From positions 1,201,518-1,265,517 of the forward strand of contig NZ_GL732439.1 of NCBI RefSeq assembly GCF_000187465.1: a stretch of 64,000 bases of DNA, written 5' to 3'. Below the pieces are notes generated by a model. The model saw only the letters and a program-made list of their open reading frames with translations. It made no database searches and had not been told where the DNA came from. Origin of the DNA: Streptococcus infantis ATCC 700779. GTDB lineage: Bacteria > Bacillota > Bacilli > Lactobacillales > Streptococcaceae. Position numbers and translations under genes: made by a program. Positions 18,493 to 28,720 of this stretch are shown here, in pieces (within the stretch, counting starts at the first letter, position 1; each line of letters opens with the position of its first letter).

Positions 18493-20709
18493 TTAACCAT
18501 TGGTCCGTTTGACTGAGTAGACTTCTGGTACACTCTTAATCTTATCAACTACCGTTGTCAACATTGAAAGGTTAGAAATTCCAAAGGATACATGGATATT
18601 GGCAAATTTCATATCCTTGGTCGGTTGGGCATTAACTGACGAGATATTCTTAGTTGTGTTTGATAGGACTTGCAAGATATCATTCAAAAGACCAGAACGG
18701 TTGAGTCCATAGATATCGATATGAGCCATATATTCCTTGCTTGAGAATTGGTCTTCCCACTCAACATCAAGAAGACGTTGCTCGTAGTTTTCCTGTGAAC
18801 GAAGGTTCATACAGTCCACGCGATGGATAGCAACACCACGACCTTTGGTAATATAACCAACGATATCATCACCTGGAACAGGATTACAACATTTGGCAAT
18901 CCGGATCAAGAGACCAGAAGCTCCCTGAATGACAACACCACCCTCATGCTTAACCTTAAGTGTGTCCTTGTTCTCTACCTTGACTTCGCCACCCTTAACC
19001 AACTCTTCTGCTTCTGCCTTGGCTTTGGCACGTTCTTCTTCACGACGTTCCTTCTCCGTCAAACGGTTAAAGACAGTGATAGCTCCAATTTCTCCAAAAC
19101 CAATCGCAGCAAAGAGAGCTTCTTCAGTCTTGTAGCTAGTTTTTTGAAGTACTTCATCCATGTGACGCTTGTCCATAAATTTATTGGCCACATAGCCGTT
19201 TTCTTGAAGCTGACTAATCAGCAATTCACGACCTTTATTGATGGACAATTCTTTATCTTGGTTTTTAAAGAACTGACGAATTTTGTTACGGGCCTTGCTG
19301 GTTTTAACCATGTTGAGCCAGTCACGGCTTGGTCCAAATGAATTTGGATTGGTGATGATTTCAACCTGGTCACCCGTTTTCAGCTTGGTAGTCAGAGGAA
19401 CCATACGGCCATTGACCTTGGCACCAGTCGCTTTTTCCCCAATCTTGGTATGAATCTCATAGGCAAAGTCAATCGGCCCCGAATCTTTTGGAAGAGAACG
19501 AACCGCTCCGTCTGGAGTAAAGACATAAATCTCTTCTGCCAGATAGTTTTCTTTGACAGTATCTACAAATTCCTTGGCATCATCCGCCTGGTCTTGGAGT
19601 TCCATCATCTCCTTGATCCAGTTCATCCCAATGGCGGATTCTTTACTATTAACTTGGCCTTTCATTCCTTTTTTGTAGGCCCAGTGAGCCGCAACCCCGT
19701 ACTCAGCAACCTCGTGCATTTCCTTGGTACGGATCTGGAACTCAATCGGTCCTTTTGGTCCATAAACAGTCGTATGGATAGACTGGTAACCATTGGCCTT
19801 ACGATTGGCAATATAATCTTTAAAACGTCCCGGCATTGGTTTCCAAAGCTCATGAACGTAGCCCAACATCGCATAGACATCACTCTGAGTGTCTAGGATA
19901 CAACGAATGGCAATCAGGTCATAGATCTCCTCAAAGCGTTTTTTCTTGTCCTGCATCTTGCGATAGATAGAGTAGATATGCTTTGGACGACCATAGATTT
20001 TTCCTGTAAGATTACGCTCAGATGAATACTCCTCGAGTTTCGTCACAACTTCATCGACCAAGGCTTCACGTTCTTGACGTTTCTCCTTCATCATATGAGT
20101 TATCTTGTAAAACTCTGTCGGATTGAGGTAACGGAAGGAAAGATCCTCTAGTTCCCACTTAACACTTGAAATCCCCAAACGGTGAGCAAGTGGTGCATAG
20201 ATTTCCATGGTTTCTCTGGAAATACGCTCTTGCTTATCCTTACGAAGATGCGTGAGGGTACGCATATTGTGCAGGCGGTCAGAGAGTTTGACCAAGATAA
20301 CGCGGATATCCTCTGACATGGCCATAAGCATCTTGCGGTGATTCTCAGCTAACTGCTCTTCTATAGACTTGTATTCGACCTTACCAAGCTTGGTAACACC
20401 GTCTACAATCACTCGAACATCATGACCAAACTCGCGCTCTAAGTCATCCAAAGTAGCATCTGTGTCTTCTACCACGTCATGCAAAAAACCACAGGCAACA
20501 GTGACGGCGTCCAACTTGAGCTTAGCCAAGATACCTGCTACCTGGATAGGGTGGATAATGTAGGGCTCGCCTGATTTACGATATTGGCCACTGTGGCACT
20601 CTACAGCATAAACCAAGGCCTTATGGACAAAAGCCACATCTTCTTTCGATAAATATTTTTGCGTTAAAGCGACGACTTCATCGCCAGAATAAATTACTTC
20701 TTTTGGCAT
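18493..20709 (-). CDS. relA: bifunctional (p)ppGpp synthetase/hydrolase
   Basis: This 738-residue RelA/SpoT homologue contains an HD hydrolase domain (IHPIQVAGIL, then FLHDVVEDT about residues 74-82), a synthetase domain (NRKANGYQSIHTTVYGP about 305-322), a TGS domain (VFTPDGAVRSLPKDSGPIDFAY) and a C-terminal zinc-finger/ACT region (RIAKCCNPVPGD and the final ACT). Hydrolase residues are intact, so it can both make and degrade the alarmone. It is the main stringent-response enzyme in streptococci. It leads the relA-dtd operon. Confidence 0.98.
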   Translation of the reverse strand: MPKEVIYSGDEVVALTQKYLSKEDVAFVHKALVYAVECHSGQYRKSGEPYIIHPIQVAGILAKLKLDAVTVACGFLHDVVEDTDATLDDLEREFGHDVRVIVDGVTKLGKVEYKSIEEQLAENHRKMLMAMSEDIRVILVKLSDRLHNMRTLTHLRKDKQERISRETMEIYAPLAHRLGISSVKWELEDLSFRYLNPTEFYKITHMMKEKRQEREALVDEVVTKLEEYSSERNLTGKIYGRPKHIYSIYRKMQDKKKRFEEIYDLIAIRCILDTQSDVYAMLGYVHELWKPMPGRFKDYIANRKANGYQSIHTTVYGPKGPIEFQIRTKEMHEVAEYGVAAHWAYKKGMKGQVNSKESAIGMNWIKEMMELQDQADDAKEFVDTVKENYLAEEIYVFTPDGAVRSLPKDSGPIDFAYEIHTKIGEKATGAKVNGRMVPLTTKLKTGDQVEIITNPNSFGPSRDWLNMVKTSKARNKIRQFFKNQDKELSINKGRELLISQLQENGYVANKFMDKRHMDEVLQKTSYKTEEALFAAIGFGEIGAITVFNRLTEKERREEERAKAKAEAEELVKGGEVKVENKDTLKVKHEGGVVIQGASGLLIRIAKCCNPVPGDDIVGYITKGRGVAIHRVDCMNLRSQENYEQRLLDVEWEDQFSSKEYMAHIDIYGLNRSGLLNDILQVLSNTTKNISSVNAQPTKDMKFANIHVSFGISNLSMLTTVVDKIKSVPEVYSVKRTNG

Positions 20710-20806
20710 GCATACTCTCCAGTTCTTCCTACCATTTTAACACTTTTTAGTCAATAAGAAAACTAGTAAAGTCTCCTTCTATCCGAGTTTCTAAACTTTA
20801 TAAAAA

Positions 20807-20835
20807 AACACTACTAGAAAAACTCTAGTAGTGTT
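20807..20835. terminator. terminator after msmK
   Basis: AACACTACTAGA / TCTAGTAGTGTT, a perfect 12-bp stem with A/T runs on both sides. Confidence 0.92.
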
Positions 20836-20854
20836 ATTTTAATTCAAATCTATC

Positions 20855-21985
20855 TTAGTAAACTGTCTTTTCAGTTTCTACATCGAAGAAGTGAGCTTTA
20901 TTCAAGTCAAATCCAAGTTCCACAGTTGCACCAGCTTGCAAGTAGTCACGTGCGTCAACCTTAGCAACGAATTCATCTTTACCAACTTGGCAGTATAGGT
21001 GAGATTCTGAACCAAGCAATTCTGATACAGAGATAGTTGCTTTCACAACTGATTCTGGGAATGTTTCAAGGAAAGCAGGTTCTGCGTTCACGTCTTCTGG
21101 ACGGATACCGAAGATCAATTCTTTACCTTCGTAACCTTTATCGCGAAGAACTTTCAAAGCACCTTCTGGAACTTTCAAGTTAAAGGCATCACCAACGATG
21201 TGGTCACCGATCAATTTTACGTTGATGAAGTTCATAGCTGGGCTTCCGATGAATCCTGCTACAAATTTGTTAACTGGGTTTTTGTAAACTTCTTGAGGAG
21301 TACCGATTTGTTCAACACGTCCGATAGTACCAGTACCAGCAGGGTTTTTAGTAGCTGACATGATAACGATACGGTCTGCAAGTGTCATCGCTTCTGTTTG
21401 GTCGTGAGTTACGTAGATAGTTGTAGCTCCGATACGACGGTGGATTTTAGCGATTTCAGCACGCATAGATACACGAAGTTTTGCATCCAAGTTTGACAAA
21501 GGTTCGTCCATCAAGAATACCTTAGCGTCACGGACGATCGCACGACCCATGGCAACACGTTGACGTTGACCACCTGAAAGGTCAGCTGGTTTACGATCCA
21601 AGAATTCTTTCAAACCAAGAATTTCAGCTGCTTCTTGTACACGTTTGTCGATGTCTTCTTTGCTGTATTTACGCAATTTCAAACCGAAAGCCATGTTATC
21701 GTATACAGTCATGTGTGGGTAAAGAGCGTAGTTTTGGAATACCATGGCGATGTCACGGTCTTTTGGAGCTACGTCATTGACAACCACGCCGTCGATAGAT
21801 GCAGTACCTTCTGTGATGTCTTCAAGACCTGCAATCATACGGAGAGTAGTTGATTTACCACATCCTGAAGGTCCTACGAAAACGATAAATTCTTTGTCTT
21901 TGATATCCAAGTTGAAGTCTTCAACTGAGTAGTGTTCGCTATTTGGATATTTTTTGTAAATATTTTTAAGATTTAATTCTACCAT
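20855..21985 (-). CDS. msmK: multi-sugar ABC transporter ATPase MsmK
   Basis: The 376-residue CUT1-family ATPase has Walker A GPSGCGKST (about 38-46), the signature LSGGQRQRVAMGRAI (about 135-150), Walker B VFLMDEPLSNLD and a C-terminal regulatory MOP/TOBE domain (about 240-376). It energises several carbohydrate importers encoded elsewhere (raffinose, maltodextrin and others in S. pneumoniae), which fits its standing alone. A cre site lies in its promoter. Confidence 0.96.
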   Translation of the reverse strand: MVELNLKNIYKKYPNSEHYSVEDFNLDIKDKEFIVFVGPSGCGKSTTLRMIAGLEDITEGTASIDGVVVNDVAPKDRDIAMVFQNYALYPHMTVYDNMAFGLKLRKYSKEDIDKRVQEAAEILGLKEFLDRKPADLSGGQRQRVAMGRAIVRDAKVFLMDEPLSNLDAKLRVSMRAEIAKIHRRIGATTIYVTHDQTEAMTLADRIVIMSATKNPAGTGTIGRVEQIGTPQEVYKNPVNKFVAGFIGSPAMNFINVKLIGDHIVGDAFNLKVPEGALKVLRDKGYEGKELIFGIRPEDVNAEPAFLETFPESVVKATISVSELLGSESHLYCQVGKDEFVAKVDARDYLQAGATVELGFDLNKAHFFDVETEKTVY

Positions 21986-22017
21986 TGTGGAGAACTCCTT
22001 TAATTTTTGATAGTTTT

Positions 22018-22046
22018 ATTATAAATGAAAACGCTTTACATTTCTA
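22018..22046 (-). promoter_or_regulatory. msmK promoter with cre operator
   Basis: On the minus strand TATAAT (22018-22023) has a weak TAGAAA -35 (22041-22046). The 17-nt spacer is occupied by TGTAAAGCGTTTTCA (22026-22040), a good match to the catabolite-responsive element. CcpA bound here would directly block transcription. This matches glucose repression of sugar uptake. Confidence 0.8.
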
Positions 22047-22068
22047 TGGCAAGGTGACCAAAAAAATA

Positions 22069-22098
22069 AAAAAGTTCTGTGCAACTTGCACAAAACTT
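22069..22098 (-). terminator. terminator of the pnp-to-regulator operon
   Basis: AAGTTTTGTGCAAGTTGCACAGAACTT followed by TTTTATTTTTTT on the minus strand. It overlaps the last base of the stop codon of the upstream gene. Confidence 0.85.
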
Positions 22099-22967
22099 TA
22101 AATAATATCTGGTAAAATCAATTGATAACACAAGGTCAAATCAGTCAATTCTTTCAACTGAAGCCCTGTCAATTCTTCCCATTTATCAATCTTGTATTGG
22201 AGAGAATTGCGGTGTAGATAGAGCTGTTGTGCTGTTTTAGTTAGGACTGCACTATTTTCCCATAAGGAGAGGATGATTTCCTGAATTTGATCCTGATCCA
22301 AAATCATCTGGTGGAGATATTCTTTGATAAGACCCAATTCCACCATTTTTTCACCCATACTCCAAAGGTAAAGTTGAGAAAAAGTATGGAATCCTTGATG
22401 ACCTTGACGCCACCAGTTTTTAAACAAGTCACGTTCTGCTTTGATGAGATCTGTCAAACTCTGATTTCCTGTTTGCGACCAGACCTGACCAAGCATGATG
22501 GACAAACGCACCCCAAAGTCGTATTCTACGGCTTCCAAGGTATCCATCAAGATTGAGCGAATCGAGGTATACTTGTCCTGCTGGAGAACAAAAAGGTAAT
22601 CCTGAGCGCCAACCTGAAGCACTGTCTCGCAATTAGGAAAGAGGGTTTTCATCATATCCAACCAAGAAATTAAGTTTTCCTGTTGGTAGTAAGAAAGGTG
22701 ACAATAAACAATCTGTAGCTTTTTAAAGCTCTGCGGGGCTTGTCCCTTGCCCTCAATCAAATAGCTATACCATGGATTGAGAGAGATGGTTTGTTCCTGC
22801 TGGGTTAAGAGAGCCACCAACTGTTTTTCACGTTCACTAAGTCCAGCTTCCTCTAGTAAAACCCACTGTTGAGAAGACAAAGGAAGCGTCAACCAACCTT
22901 CCTTATCGACTGGCTGGTCTACGATTTGAGCTTGTGGAAACCAATCTAGTAATTCTTTTGCAATCAT
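22098..22967 (-). CDS. PucR/CdaR-type HTH regulator
   Basis: The 289-residue protein ends in a helix-turn-helix of the PucR C-terminal type: NSAVLTKTAQQLYLHRNSLQYKIDKW (about residues 237-262). The central part (about 110-200) looks like the CdaR GGDEF-like region; the N-terminus shows no known sensor domain. In pneumococcus a homologue lies next to msmK. The start at 22967 (MIAKELLDWFP) follows GGAGGG at normal distance, 2 nt after the mrnC stop. The ligand and targets are unknown; control of msmK is a reasonable guess. Confidence 0.8.
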   Translation of the reverse strand: MIAKELLDWFPQAQIVDQPVDKEGWLTLPLSSQQWVLLEEAGLSEREKQLVALLTQQEQTISLNPWYSYLIEGKGQAPQSFKKLQIVYCHLSYYQQENLISWLDMMKTLFPNCETVLQVGAQDYLFVLQQDKYTSIRSILMDTLEAVEYDFGVRLSIMLGQVWSQTGNQSLTDLIKAERDLFKNWWRQGHQGFHTFSQLYLWSMGEKMVELGLIKEYLHQMILDQDQIQEIILSLWENSAVLTKTAQQLYLHRNSLQYKIDKWEELTGLQLKELTDLTLCYQLILPDII

Positions 22968-22969
22968 AC

Positions 22970-23356
22970 CTAGCCCTCCACTTTTTGGATACACCAAGAA
23001 ATCAAGGTTTCTAGGCGCTCCACATTTTCGGTCATATGAAGGTAGCCCATGACCGCTTCAAATCCCGTAGACATGCGATAGGTCACCACATCCGCATTCT
23101 TAGCCTTAGTGTGACTATTGGTATTGCGACCCCGTTTGTAGATTTCTTCCTCTTTTTCCGTTAGGACTTCTTCTTCCAACATGAGGGAAATCAAGCGAGC
23201 CTGAGCCCTGGCCGATACATACTTGGTTGCCTCTTGGTGGAGTTTATTGGGCTTGGTCATGCCTTTTAGGATGAGGTGACGGCGAATATACATAGAATAC
23301 ACCGCATCTCCTTCAAAAGCTAGAGCAATCCCGTTAATGAGATTGACATCAATCAC
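22970..23356 (-). CDS. mrnC: Mini-ribonuclease III
   Basis: The 128-residue protein has the RNase III catalytic domain without a dsRNA-binding domain. The signature LAFEGDAVYSMYIR (about 12-25) and a later acidic pair in TGFEAVMGYLHM (about 97-108) provide metal ligands. It matures 23S rRNA in Firmicutes. It starts with GTG and overlaps the end of cysS by 8 nt, as is common in this phylum. Confidence 0.95.
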   Translation of the reverse strand: MIDVNLINGIALAFEGDAVYSMYIRRHLILKGMTKPNKLHQEATKYVSARAQARLISLMLEEEVLTEKEEEIYKRGRNTNSHTKAKNADVVTYRMSTGFEAVMGYLHMTENVERLETLISWCIQKVEG

Positions 23357-24692
23357 GTGTCCACCTCACTCCATCCTTGGTATCCAGTAGCTTAATCCCT
23401 TGAGCAGCTAATTGGTCACGAATTTGGTCAGCTGTCGCAAAATCACGATTGGCACGCGCTTCTTGACGTTTTTGAATCAAAACTTCGATTTCTTCATCCA
23501 AAACTTCCTCGACAAAAACAATACCAAAGACCTCTAACATAGCCGTAAGAGCTTCCTTAACCGTTGCATCATAGTTGCCTGAATTGATCCACTTGGCCAT
23601 TTCAAAGACAACTGTGATTCCATTAGCCGTATTGAAATCCTCATCCATAGCAGCTACAAACTTATCTTTAAAAGCCTGTAACTCCCCCGAATCTACAGTT
23701 CCAGTAAATGGTTGCTCATAGGTATTTTTCAAATACTTGAGATTAGTCTCCGCATCACGCACAGCCTTTTCCGTAAAGTTGATAGGTTTGCGGTAATGCT
23801 GAGTCGCAAAGAAGAAACGCAATACTTGACCGTCGATCGTTTCGAGGGCATCGTGTACCGTAATAAAGTTACCCAATGACTTGGACATCTTGACATTGTC
23901 GATATTGACAAATCCATTGTGCATCCAGTAGTTAGCAAAGGTCTTACCTGTCTTGGCTTCTGACTGGGCAATTTCGTTGGTGTGGTGTGGAAACTCAAGG
24001 TCAGCTCCACCACCGTGAATATCGATAGTATCACCCAAAATCTCCGTTGACATGACTGAACACTCGATATGCCAGCCTGGACGACCAGGACCCCAAGGGC
24101 TGTCCCAAGAAATCTCACCTGGTTTGGCTGCTTTCCATAGGGCAAAGTCCACAGGATTTTCCTTACGAGCCGTCTCTTCATCTGTTCGACCTGAAGCACC
24201 TAGTTCCAAGTCTTCCAAGGTTTTATTAGCCAATTTAGCATAGTTGTGGGATTTTTCCACACGGAAGTAAACATCCCCTTGACTCTCGTAGGCATAGCCT
24301 TTTTCAATCAGGTCAGAGACAAAGCGGATGATATCAGCCATAAACTCGACTACACGAGGATGACGAGTCGCAGGCTTCACACCCAAGGCTGTCACATCCT
24401 CACGAAAGGCAGCGATATACTTGTTCGCTACTTCCTGAGGTGTGATACCTTCTTCCTTGGCACGGTTAATAATCTTATCATCCACATCTGTGAAGTTAGA
24501 AATGTAGGCAACTTCATAGCCACGGTATTCAAAGTAGCGACGAATGGTATCGAAGGCTACTGTCGAACGGGCATTCCCTACGTGAATGTAGTTGTATACA
24601 GTTGGCCCACAGACATACATCTTAACCTTGCCGTCCTCGATTGGGACAAAATCTCGCAAATCACGAGACATGGTGTCATAGATTTTAATCAC
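23349..24692 (-). CDS. cysS: cysteinyl-tRNA synthetase
   Basis: This 447-residue class I synthetase has zinc-ligand C28 in [13 protein letters not shown]-like HVGNARS (about 37-43), the zinc/binding segment GWHIECSVM (about 206-214), [15 protein letters not shown] (about 226-240) and KMSKSLGN (about 268-275). It sits in an operon behind cysE, so it is expressed with cysteine synthesis. Confidence 0.98.
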   Translation of the reverse strand: MIKIYDTMSRDLRDFVPIEDGKVKMYVCGPTVYNYIHVGNARSTVAFDTIRRYFEYRGYEVAYISNFTDVDDKIINRAKEEGITPQEVANKYIAAFREDVTALGVKPATRHPRVVEFMADIIRFVSDLIEKGYAYESQGDVYFRVEKSHNYAKLANKTLEDLELGASGRTDEETARKENPVDFALWKAAKPGEISWDSPWGPGRPGWHIECSVMSTEILGDTIDIHGGGADLEFPHHTNEIAQSEAKTGKTFANYWMHNGFVNIDNVKMSKSLGNFITVHDALETIDGQVLRFFFATQHYRKPINFTEKAVRDAETNLKYLKNTYEQPFTGTVDSGELQAFKDKFVAAMDEDFNTANGITVVFEMAKWINSGNYDATVKEALTAMLEVFGIVFVEEVLDEEIEVLIQKRQEARANRDFATADQIRDQLAAQGIKLLDTKDGVRWTRD

Positions 24693-24735
24693 TCACTGAC
24701 TCCTTTCTGTGTCTTGTTTATCGTAAAGAGTCGTT

Positions 24736-25497
24736 TCAATCCAACTCTCTAGCAATTACTAATGCTATCTCAAAGAAAGTCATAGCATCTGCTTTTCTTT
24801 CTTCGTATCTTGCATCCCACTCATGATTATGATGGTCAACATAATCAGCTGTATAAAAAAATTGATAAACTTTTGCTTGTCGAAATTGTGCCCAAGCCAT
24901 GATTGCTGAGGCTTCCATATCTACAACAGTCGCACCTGCTGCTAGTCTACGTTTGACCTTATCAGCTGTTTCACGATAGAAAGCATCTGTGGTCCAAGCC
25001 TTTGTTCGAATGTGCTCAATATCAGATTTTTTTAAAGCTTCTTCTATGGTTAAGAGTAGAGTTTCATCATAAGCTATTTCATCACTTGCAGGAGCGTAAT
25101 GGTAACTTGTACCTTCATCACGTAGAGCTGAACTTGGTAGGATAATCTTATCTGCCTGAATAGACTTATCTAGAACTCCGCAAGAACCCAAAACAATAAA
25201 GTTCTTAAATCCTCTTGCTTTGAGTTCTTCTAAGAGTCCAACAACCATCGGGGCTCCAATCGTAGCTATAGCAACTGCTACCTTAGTCCCATCTTTTTCA
25301 TAGATATACCATGGAAATCTACCATTTAGATTAGTTAGATAGCCACCTTCGTAAACATCTTCAAACTGCTTTACTCGTTCAACGATTTCTCCATTAAAAG
25401 ATAAAATAATCGTATCACAGATTTCTCCACCACTAAGGAGGCTTCGATCAGTTGGCTCGATAACAGCAGGTACATTTTCAAATTCTTCTAATAGCAT
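24736..25497 (-). CDS. nucleoside phosphorylase family protein
   Basis: The 253-residue protein has the PNP/UDP fold: IATIGAPMVVGLLEELKARG (about residues 78-97), FIVLGSCGVLDKSI (phosphate/substrate loop) and VVDMEASAIMAWAQ (about 193-206), where the Met-Glu pair contacts ribose. WTTDAFYRET resembles the uridine-phosphorylase region. It most likely cleaves a purine or pyrimidine nucleoside with phosphate; the substrate cannot be decided here. It lies between cysE and cysS in the pnp operon. Confidence 0.82.
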   Translation of the reverse strand: MLLEEFENVPAVIEPTDRSLLSGGEICDTIILSFNGEIVERVKQFEDVYEGGYLTNLNGRFPWYIYEKDGTKVAVAIATIGAPMVVGLLEELKARGFKNFIVLGSCGVLDKSIQADKIILPSSALRDEGTSYHYAPASDEIAYDETLLLTIEEALKKSDIEHIRTKAWTTDAFYRETADKVKRRLAAGATVVDMEASAIMAWAQFRQAKVYQFFYTADYVDHHNHEWDARYEERKADAMTFFEIALVIARELD

Positions 25498-25531
25498 CGG
25501 CCTAACCTCCTAATTAAAGAGTCACTTCTCA

Positions 25532-26149
25532 TTACAAACCAGACGACCTGTGACTGGCTTCTCTAGCATGCTCAAGTTTATTGACGTAGTATTCACGTTT
25601 TTCTTCGACTTCGTGAATGGTTGGTTCATCCTTTTGCCCGTGAACTCGAACAATCTTAGCAGGAATGCCGACAACCGTCACATCACTAGGAACATCTGCC
25701 ACAACGACAGCAGCGGCACCGACTTTGGCATTTTCACCGATTTCTACAGGGCCGATGACTTGGGCATGAGCAGAGATAAGAGCTCCTTTGCGAACAGTCG
25801 GATGGCGTTTACCACTATCCTTACCTGTCCCACCAAGAGTAACCCCATGGTAGAGAAGAACACCTTTTTCAACGATAGCTGTCTCCCCAATCACAAGTCC
25901 TGCCCCATGGTCAATAAAGACACCCGATTCGATCTGAGCACCAGGGTGAATCTCTATCTGCGTCCAAAAACGCCAAAACTGGCTGTGCATACGAGCTAAA
26001 AGCTTAAAGCCATGTTTCCAGAGAAAATGAGAGAGACGGTGAGCAGCCAAGGCCTTGACACCCGGATAAGTCAGCAAGACTTCCAAGGTAGTGCGAGCCG
26101 CTGGATCATTTTCTTTTACGATATCAATGGTTTCACGCCACCATCCCAT
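25532..26149 (-). CDS. cysE: serine O-acetyltransferase
   Basis: The 205-residue enzyme acetylates serine as the first step of cysteine synthesis. It has an N-terminal helical region and a left-handed beta-helix of hexapeptide repeats (IHPGAQIESGVFIDHGAGLVIGET, then VGAAAVVVADVPSDVTVVGIPAKIV). Catalytic D/H residues lie in FIDHGAG and LYHGVTLGGTG. It is 14 nt downstream of pnp. Confidence 0.97.
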   Translation of the reverse strand: MGWWRETIDIVKENDPAARTTLEVLLTYPGVKALAAHRLSHFLWKHGFKLLARMHSQFWRFWTQIEIHPGAQIESGVFIDHGAGLVIGETAIVEKGVLLYHGVTLGGTGKDSGKRHPTVRKGALISAHAQVIGPVEIGENAKVGAAAVVVADVPSDVTVVGIPAKIVRVHGQKDEPTIHEVEEKREYYVNKLEHAREASHRSSGL

Positions 26150-26163
26150 ACATTTCTCCTTTC

Positions 26164-28386
26164 TTATTCTGAGTCTTTTGGTGTTTCTGTAGTTTCTTTC
26201 TTAGGTTTGTGGTCCTTGTGGTGGTGACGAGGACGATCGCCATGACGATGACCTTTTTCCCCTTTTTCTTCTGAACGTTCAGGTTTTGGCGGACGTGGCA
26301 AGAGTGCCTTCATAGAAGCATCTACACGACCTTTTTCATCAATCTTAATAACCTTCACATCTACAAAATCACCAATTTGAACTAAATCTTCTACATTGTT
26401 AGTACGAGTCCAAGCCATTTCAGAGATGTGTACGAGGGCATCTGTCTTGTCAAAGAGGTTGACAAAGGCACCAAATTTCTCGATACGAACAACTTTGGCA
26501 TGGTAGACTTCGTCCACTTTAGCTTCACGAACCAAACCAGCAATGATCTCTTTAGCACGGTTGATGGCATCTTGGTCGCTAGAGTAGATAGATACGTTAC
26601 CTTCTTCGTCGATATCAATCTTAACGCCTGTTTCAGCGATGATCTTATCGATGGTTTCTCCACCCTTACCGATGACAATCTTGATCTTGTCCACATCAAT
26701 CTTGATGGTATCAATTTTCGGAGCTGTTGGAGCCAATTCTGGACGAACTTCTGGAATAGTAGCTTCAATCACATCAAGGATTTCAAAACGAGCTTTCTTG
26801 GCTTGAGCAAGAGCTTCCGTCAAGATTTCTGCAGTAATCCCTTGGATCTTGATATCCATCTGAAGGGCTGTAATCCCGTCGCGAGTACCTGCAACCTTGA
26901 AGTCCATATCTCCAAAGTGGTCTTCCAAACCTTGGATATCTGTCAATACTGTATAGTTGTTACCATCTGAGATGAGACCCATAGCAATACCTGCTACTGG
27001 TGCCTTGATTGGCACACCACCAGCCATAAGGGCAAGAGTTCCGGCACAGATAGAGGCTTGAGATGAAGAACCGTTTGATTCCAAGACTTCTGCTACTAGG
27101 CGGATAGCGTATGGGAATTCTTCCAAGCTTGGCAATACTTGAGCAAGAGCACGCTCCCCAAGAGCACCGTGACCAATTTCACGACGACCTGGTGCACCGT
27201 AACGTCCAGTTTCCCCTACAGAGTATTGTGGGAAGTTATAGTGGTGCATAAAGCGTTTCTTGTACTCTGGATCCAAACCATCGATGATTTGCGTTTCACC
27301 CATTGGCGCCAAAGTCAAGATAGAAAGAGCCTGAGTTTGTCCACGAGTAAAGAGACCTGAACCGTGCACACGGGGAACAAAGTCAACAACCGCATCCAAA
27401 GGACGGATTTCATCGACCTTACGACCATCAGGACGAACCTTGTCTTCTGTAATCAAACGGCGCACTTCTGCGTGTTCCATTTGTTCCAAAATTTCAGCCA
27501 CATCACGCATGATACGGTCAAATTCTTCGTGGTTCGCATATTTTTCTTGGTAAACCGCAGTTACTTGGTCTTTGACTGCTTGAGTTGCAGCTTCACGAGC
27601 TAATTTTTCTTCTACTTGGACCGCTTTTTGAAGGTCGCTATTGTAGACCGCAATGATTTCGGCTTGCAATTCCTCATCTACATGAAGCAATTCAACTACT
27701 GCTTTTTCTTTACCTACCGCCGCAACGATCTCTTCTTGGAAGGCAATCAATTCTTTGACAGCTTCGTGTCCTTTAAGAAGAGCTTGTAGCATGATTTCTT
27801 CTGACAATTCTTTGGCCCCAGACTCTACCATGTTGATAGCGTGTTTGGTACCAGCTACTGTCAATTCAAGAAGCGAGCTCTCTGCTTGTTCTTGAGTTGG
27901 GTTGATGATGATTTCACCATCGACATAACCTACTTGTACCCCAGCGATTGGTCCGTCAAATGGAATATCTGAGATAGACAAGGCCAATGATGAACCAAAC
28001 ATAGCTGCCATTGGTGCAGATGCATTTTCATCGTAAGAAAGAACTGTATTGATCACTTGTACTTCATTACGGAAACCTTCCGCAAACATGGGACGGATTG
28101 GACGGTCAATCAAACGCGCTGTCAAAGTCGCATCAGTTGAAGGACGTCCTTCACGCTTCATAAAGCCACCAGGAAACTTCCCAGCTGCGTACATTTTTTC
28201 TTCGTAGTTAACTTGGAGTGGGAAGAAATCCCCAGTTGCCATTTTCTTAGACATAACGGCTGCAGTCAAGACAGTTGACTCACCGTAACGAACGACAACA
28301 GCGCCATTTGCTTGCTTAGCAACCTGACCAGTCTCTACGATCAACTCACGACCCGCAAAAGTCGTTTGAAACACATGTTTTGTCAT
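26164..28386 (-). CDS. pnp: polyribonucleotide nucleotidyltransferase (PNPase)
   Basis: The 740-residue exoribonuclease has two RNase PH-like domains (catalytic [12 protein letters not shown] and IAMGLISDG), a KH domain ([18 protein letters not shown], about 562-579) and an S1 domain ([18 protein letters not shown], about 625-640). A His/Lys-rich tail follows ([16 protein letters not shown]). ATG 28386 is chosen over the upstream 28437 because AAAGGGGATTAAA precedes it. It leads a six-gene operon (pnp, cysE, phosphorylase, cysS, mrnC, regulator). Confidence 0.97.
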   Translation of the reverse strand: MTKHVFQTTFAGRELIVETGQVAKQANGAVVVRYGESTVLTAAVMSKKMATGDFFPLQVNYEEKMYAAGKFPGGFMKREGRPSTDATLTARLIDRPIRPMFAEGFRNEVQVINTVLSYDENASAPMAAMFGSSLALSISDIPFDGPIAGVQVGYVDGEIIINPTQEQAESSLLELTVAGTKHAINMVESGAKELSEEIMLQALLKGHEAVKELIAFQEEIVAAVGKEKAVVELLHVDEELQAEIIAVYNSDLQKAVQVEEKLAREAATQAVKDQVTAVYQEKYANHEEFDRIMRDVAEILEQMEHAEVRRLITEDKVRPDGRKVDEIRPLDAVVDFVPRVHGSGLFTRGQTQALSILTLAPMGETQIIDGLDPEYKKRFMHHYNFPQYSVGETGRYGAPGRREIGHGALGERALAQVLPSLEEFPYAIRLVAEVLESNGSSSQASICAGTLALMAGGVPIKAPVAGIAMGLISDGNNYTVLTDIQGLEDHFGDMDFKVAGTRDGITALQMDIKIQGITAEILTEALAQAKKARFEILDVIEATIPEVRPELAPTAPKIDTIKIDVDKIKIVIGKGGETIDKIIAETGVKIDIDEEGNVSIYSSDQDAINRAKEIIAGLVREAKVDEVYHAKVVRIEKFGAFVNLFDKTDALVHISEMAWTRTNNVEDLVQIGDFVDVKVIKIDEKGRVDASMKALLPRPPKPERSEEKGEKGHRHGDRPRHHHKDHKPKKETTETPKDSE

Positions 28387-28670
28387 TTTAATCCCCTTTG
28401 GATTGATAAAATTATACGCCTTGCCTACAAAAATCAAGATACTAAGCCGTTAAGCAACTCAAAGGAAAATAGGAAATCGAACGACGGAGCGAATGCTCCT
28501 AGGTAGATTTATCTTTTTCCACAGAGTTGTAGGCGTGTTCAATTACTCATGAAATTTTGAACATTTAGAGTTGAGTTTTTGCAACCTTAATAACTTAAAT
28601 ACCCTCATCTTTGTATCAAGTACGTACAGAGTCTATTTTATCATATTTTTCTTAAAAAGTGCGGTCTTTT
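28387..28670 (-). promoter_or_regulatory. long 5' leader of the pnp operon
   Basis: A promoter-like GATAAAAT lies at about 28635-28642 (minus strand), giving a leader of about 240 nt. It contains a GGAGC-GAAT-GCTCC hairpin near 28485-28500 and two copies of TTGTAGGC/GCCTACAA. No reading frame with a good ribosome site is visible. PNPase genes are often post-transcriptionally autoregulated in the leader (known in E. coli). Whether that holds here is inference. Confidence 0.5.
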
Positions 28671-28674
28671 CTAT

Positions 28675-28711
28675 CAAAAAAGAACCATTCTTCTCACCAG
28701 AAAAGAATGGT
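28675..28711 (-). terminator. metE-metF terminator
   Basis: CCATTCTT / AAGAATGG stem followed by TTCTTTTTT on the minus strand, after metF. Confidence 0.88.
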
Positions 28712-28720
28712 CTGCTTGTT

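Noticed and set aside
18823..19341. 172-codon + strand frame within relA
   Set aside because: Antisense shadow of relA; composition is that of reverse-complemented coding sequence.
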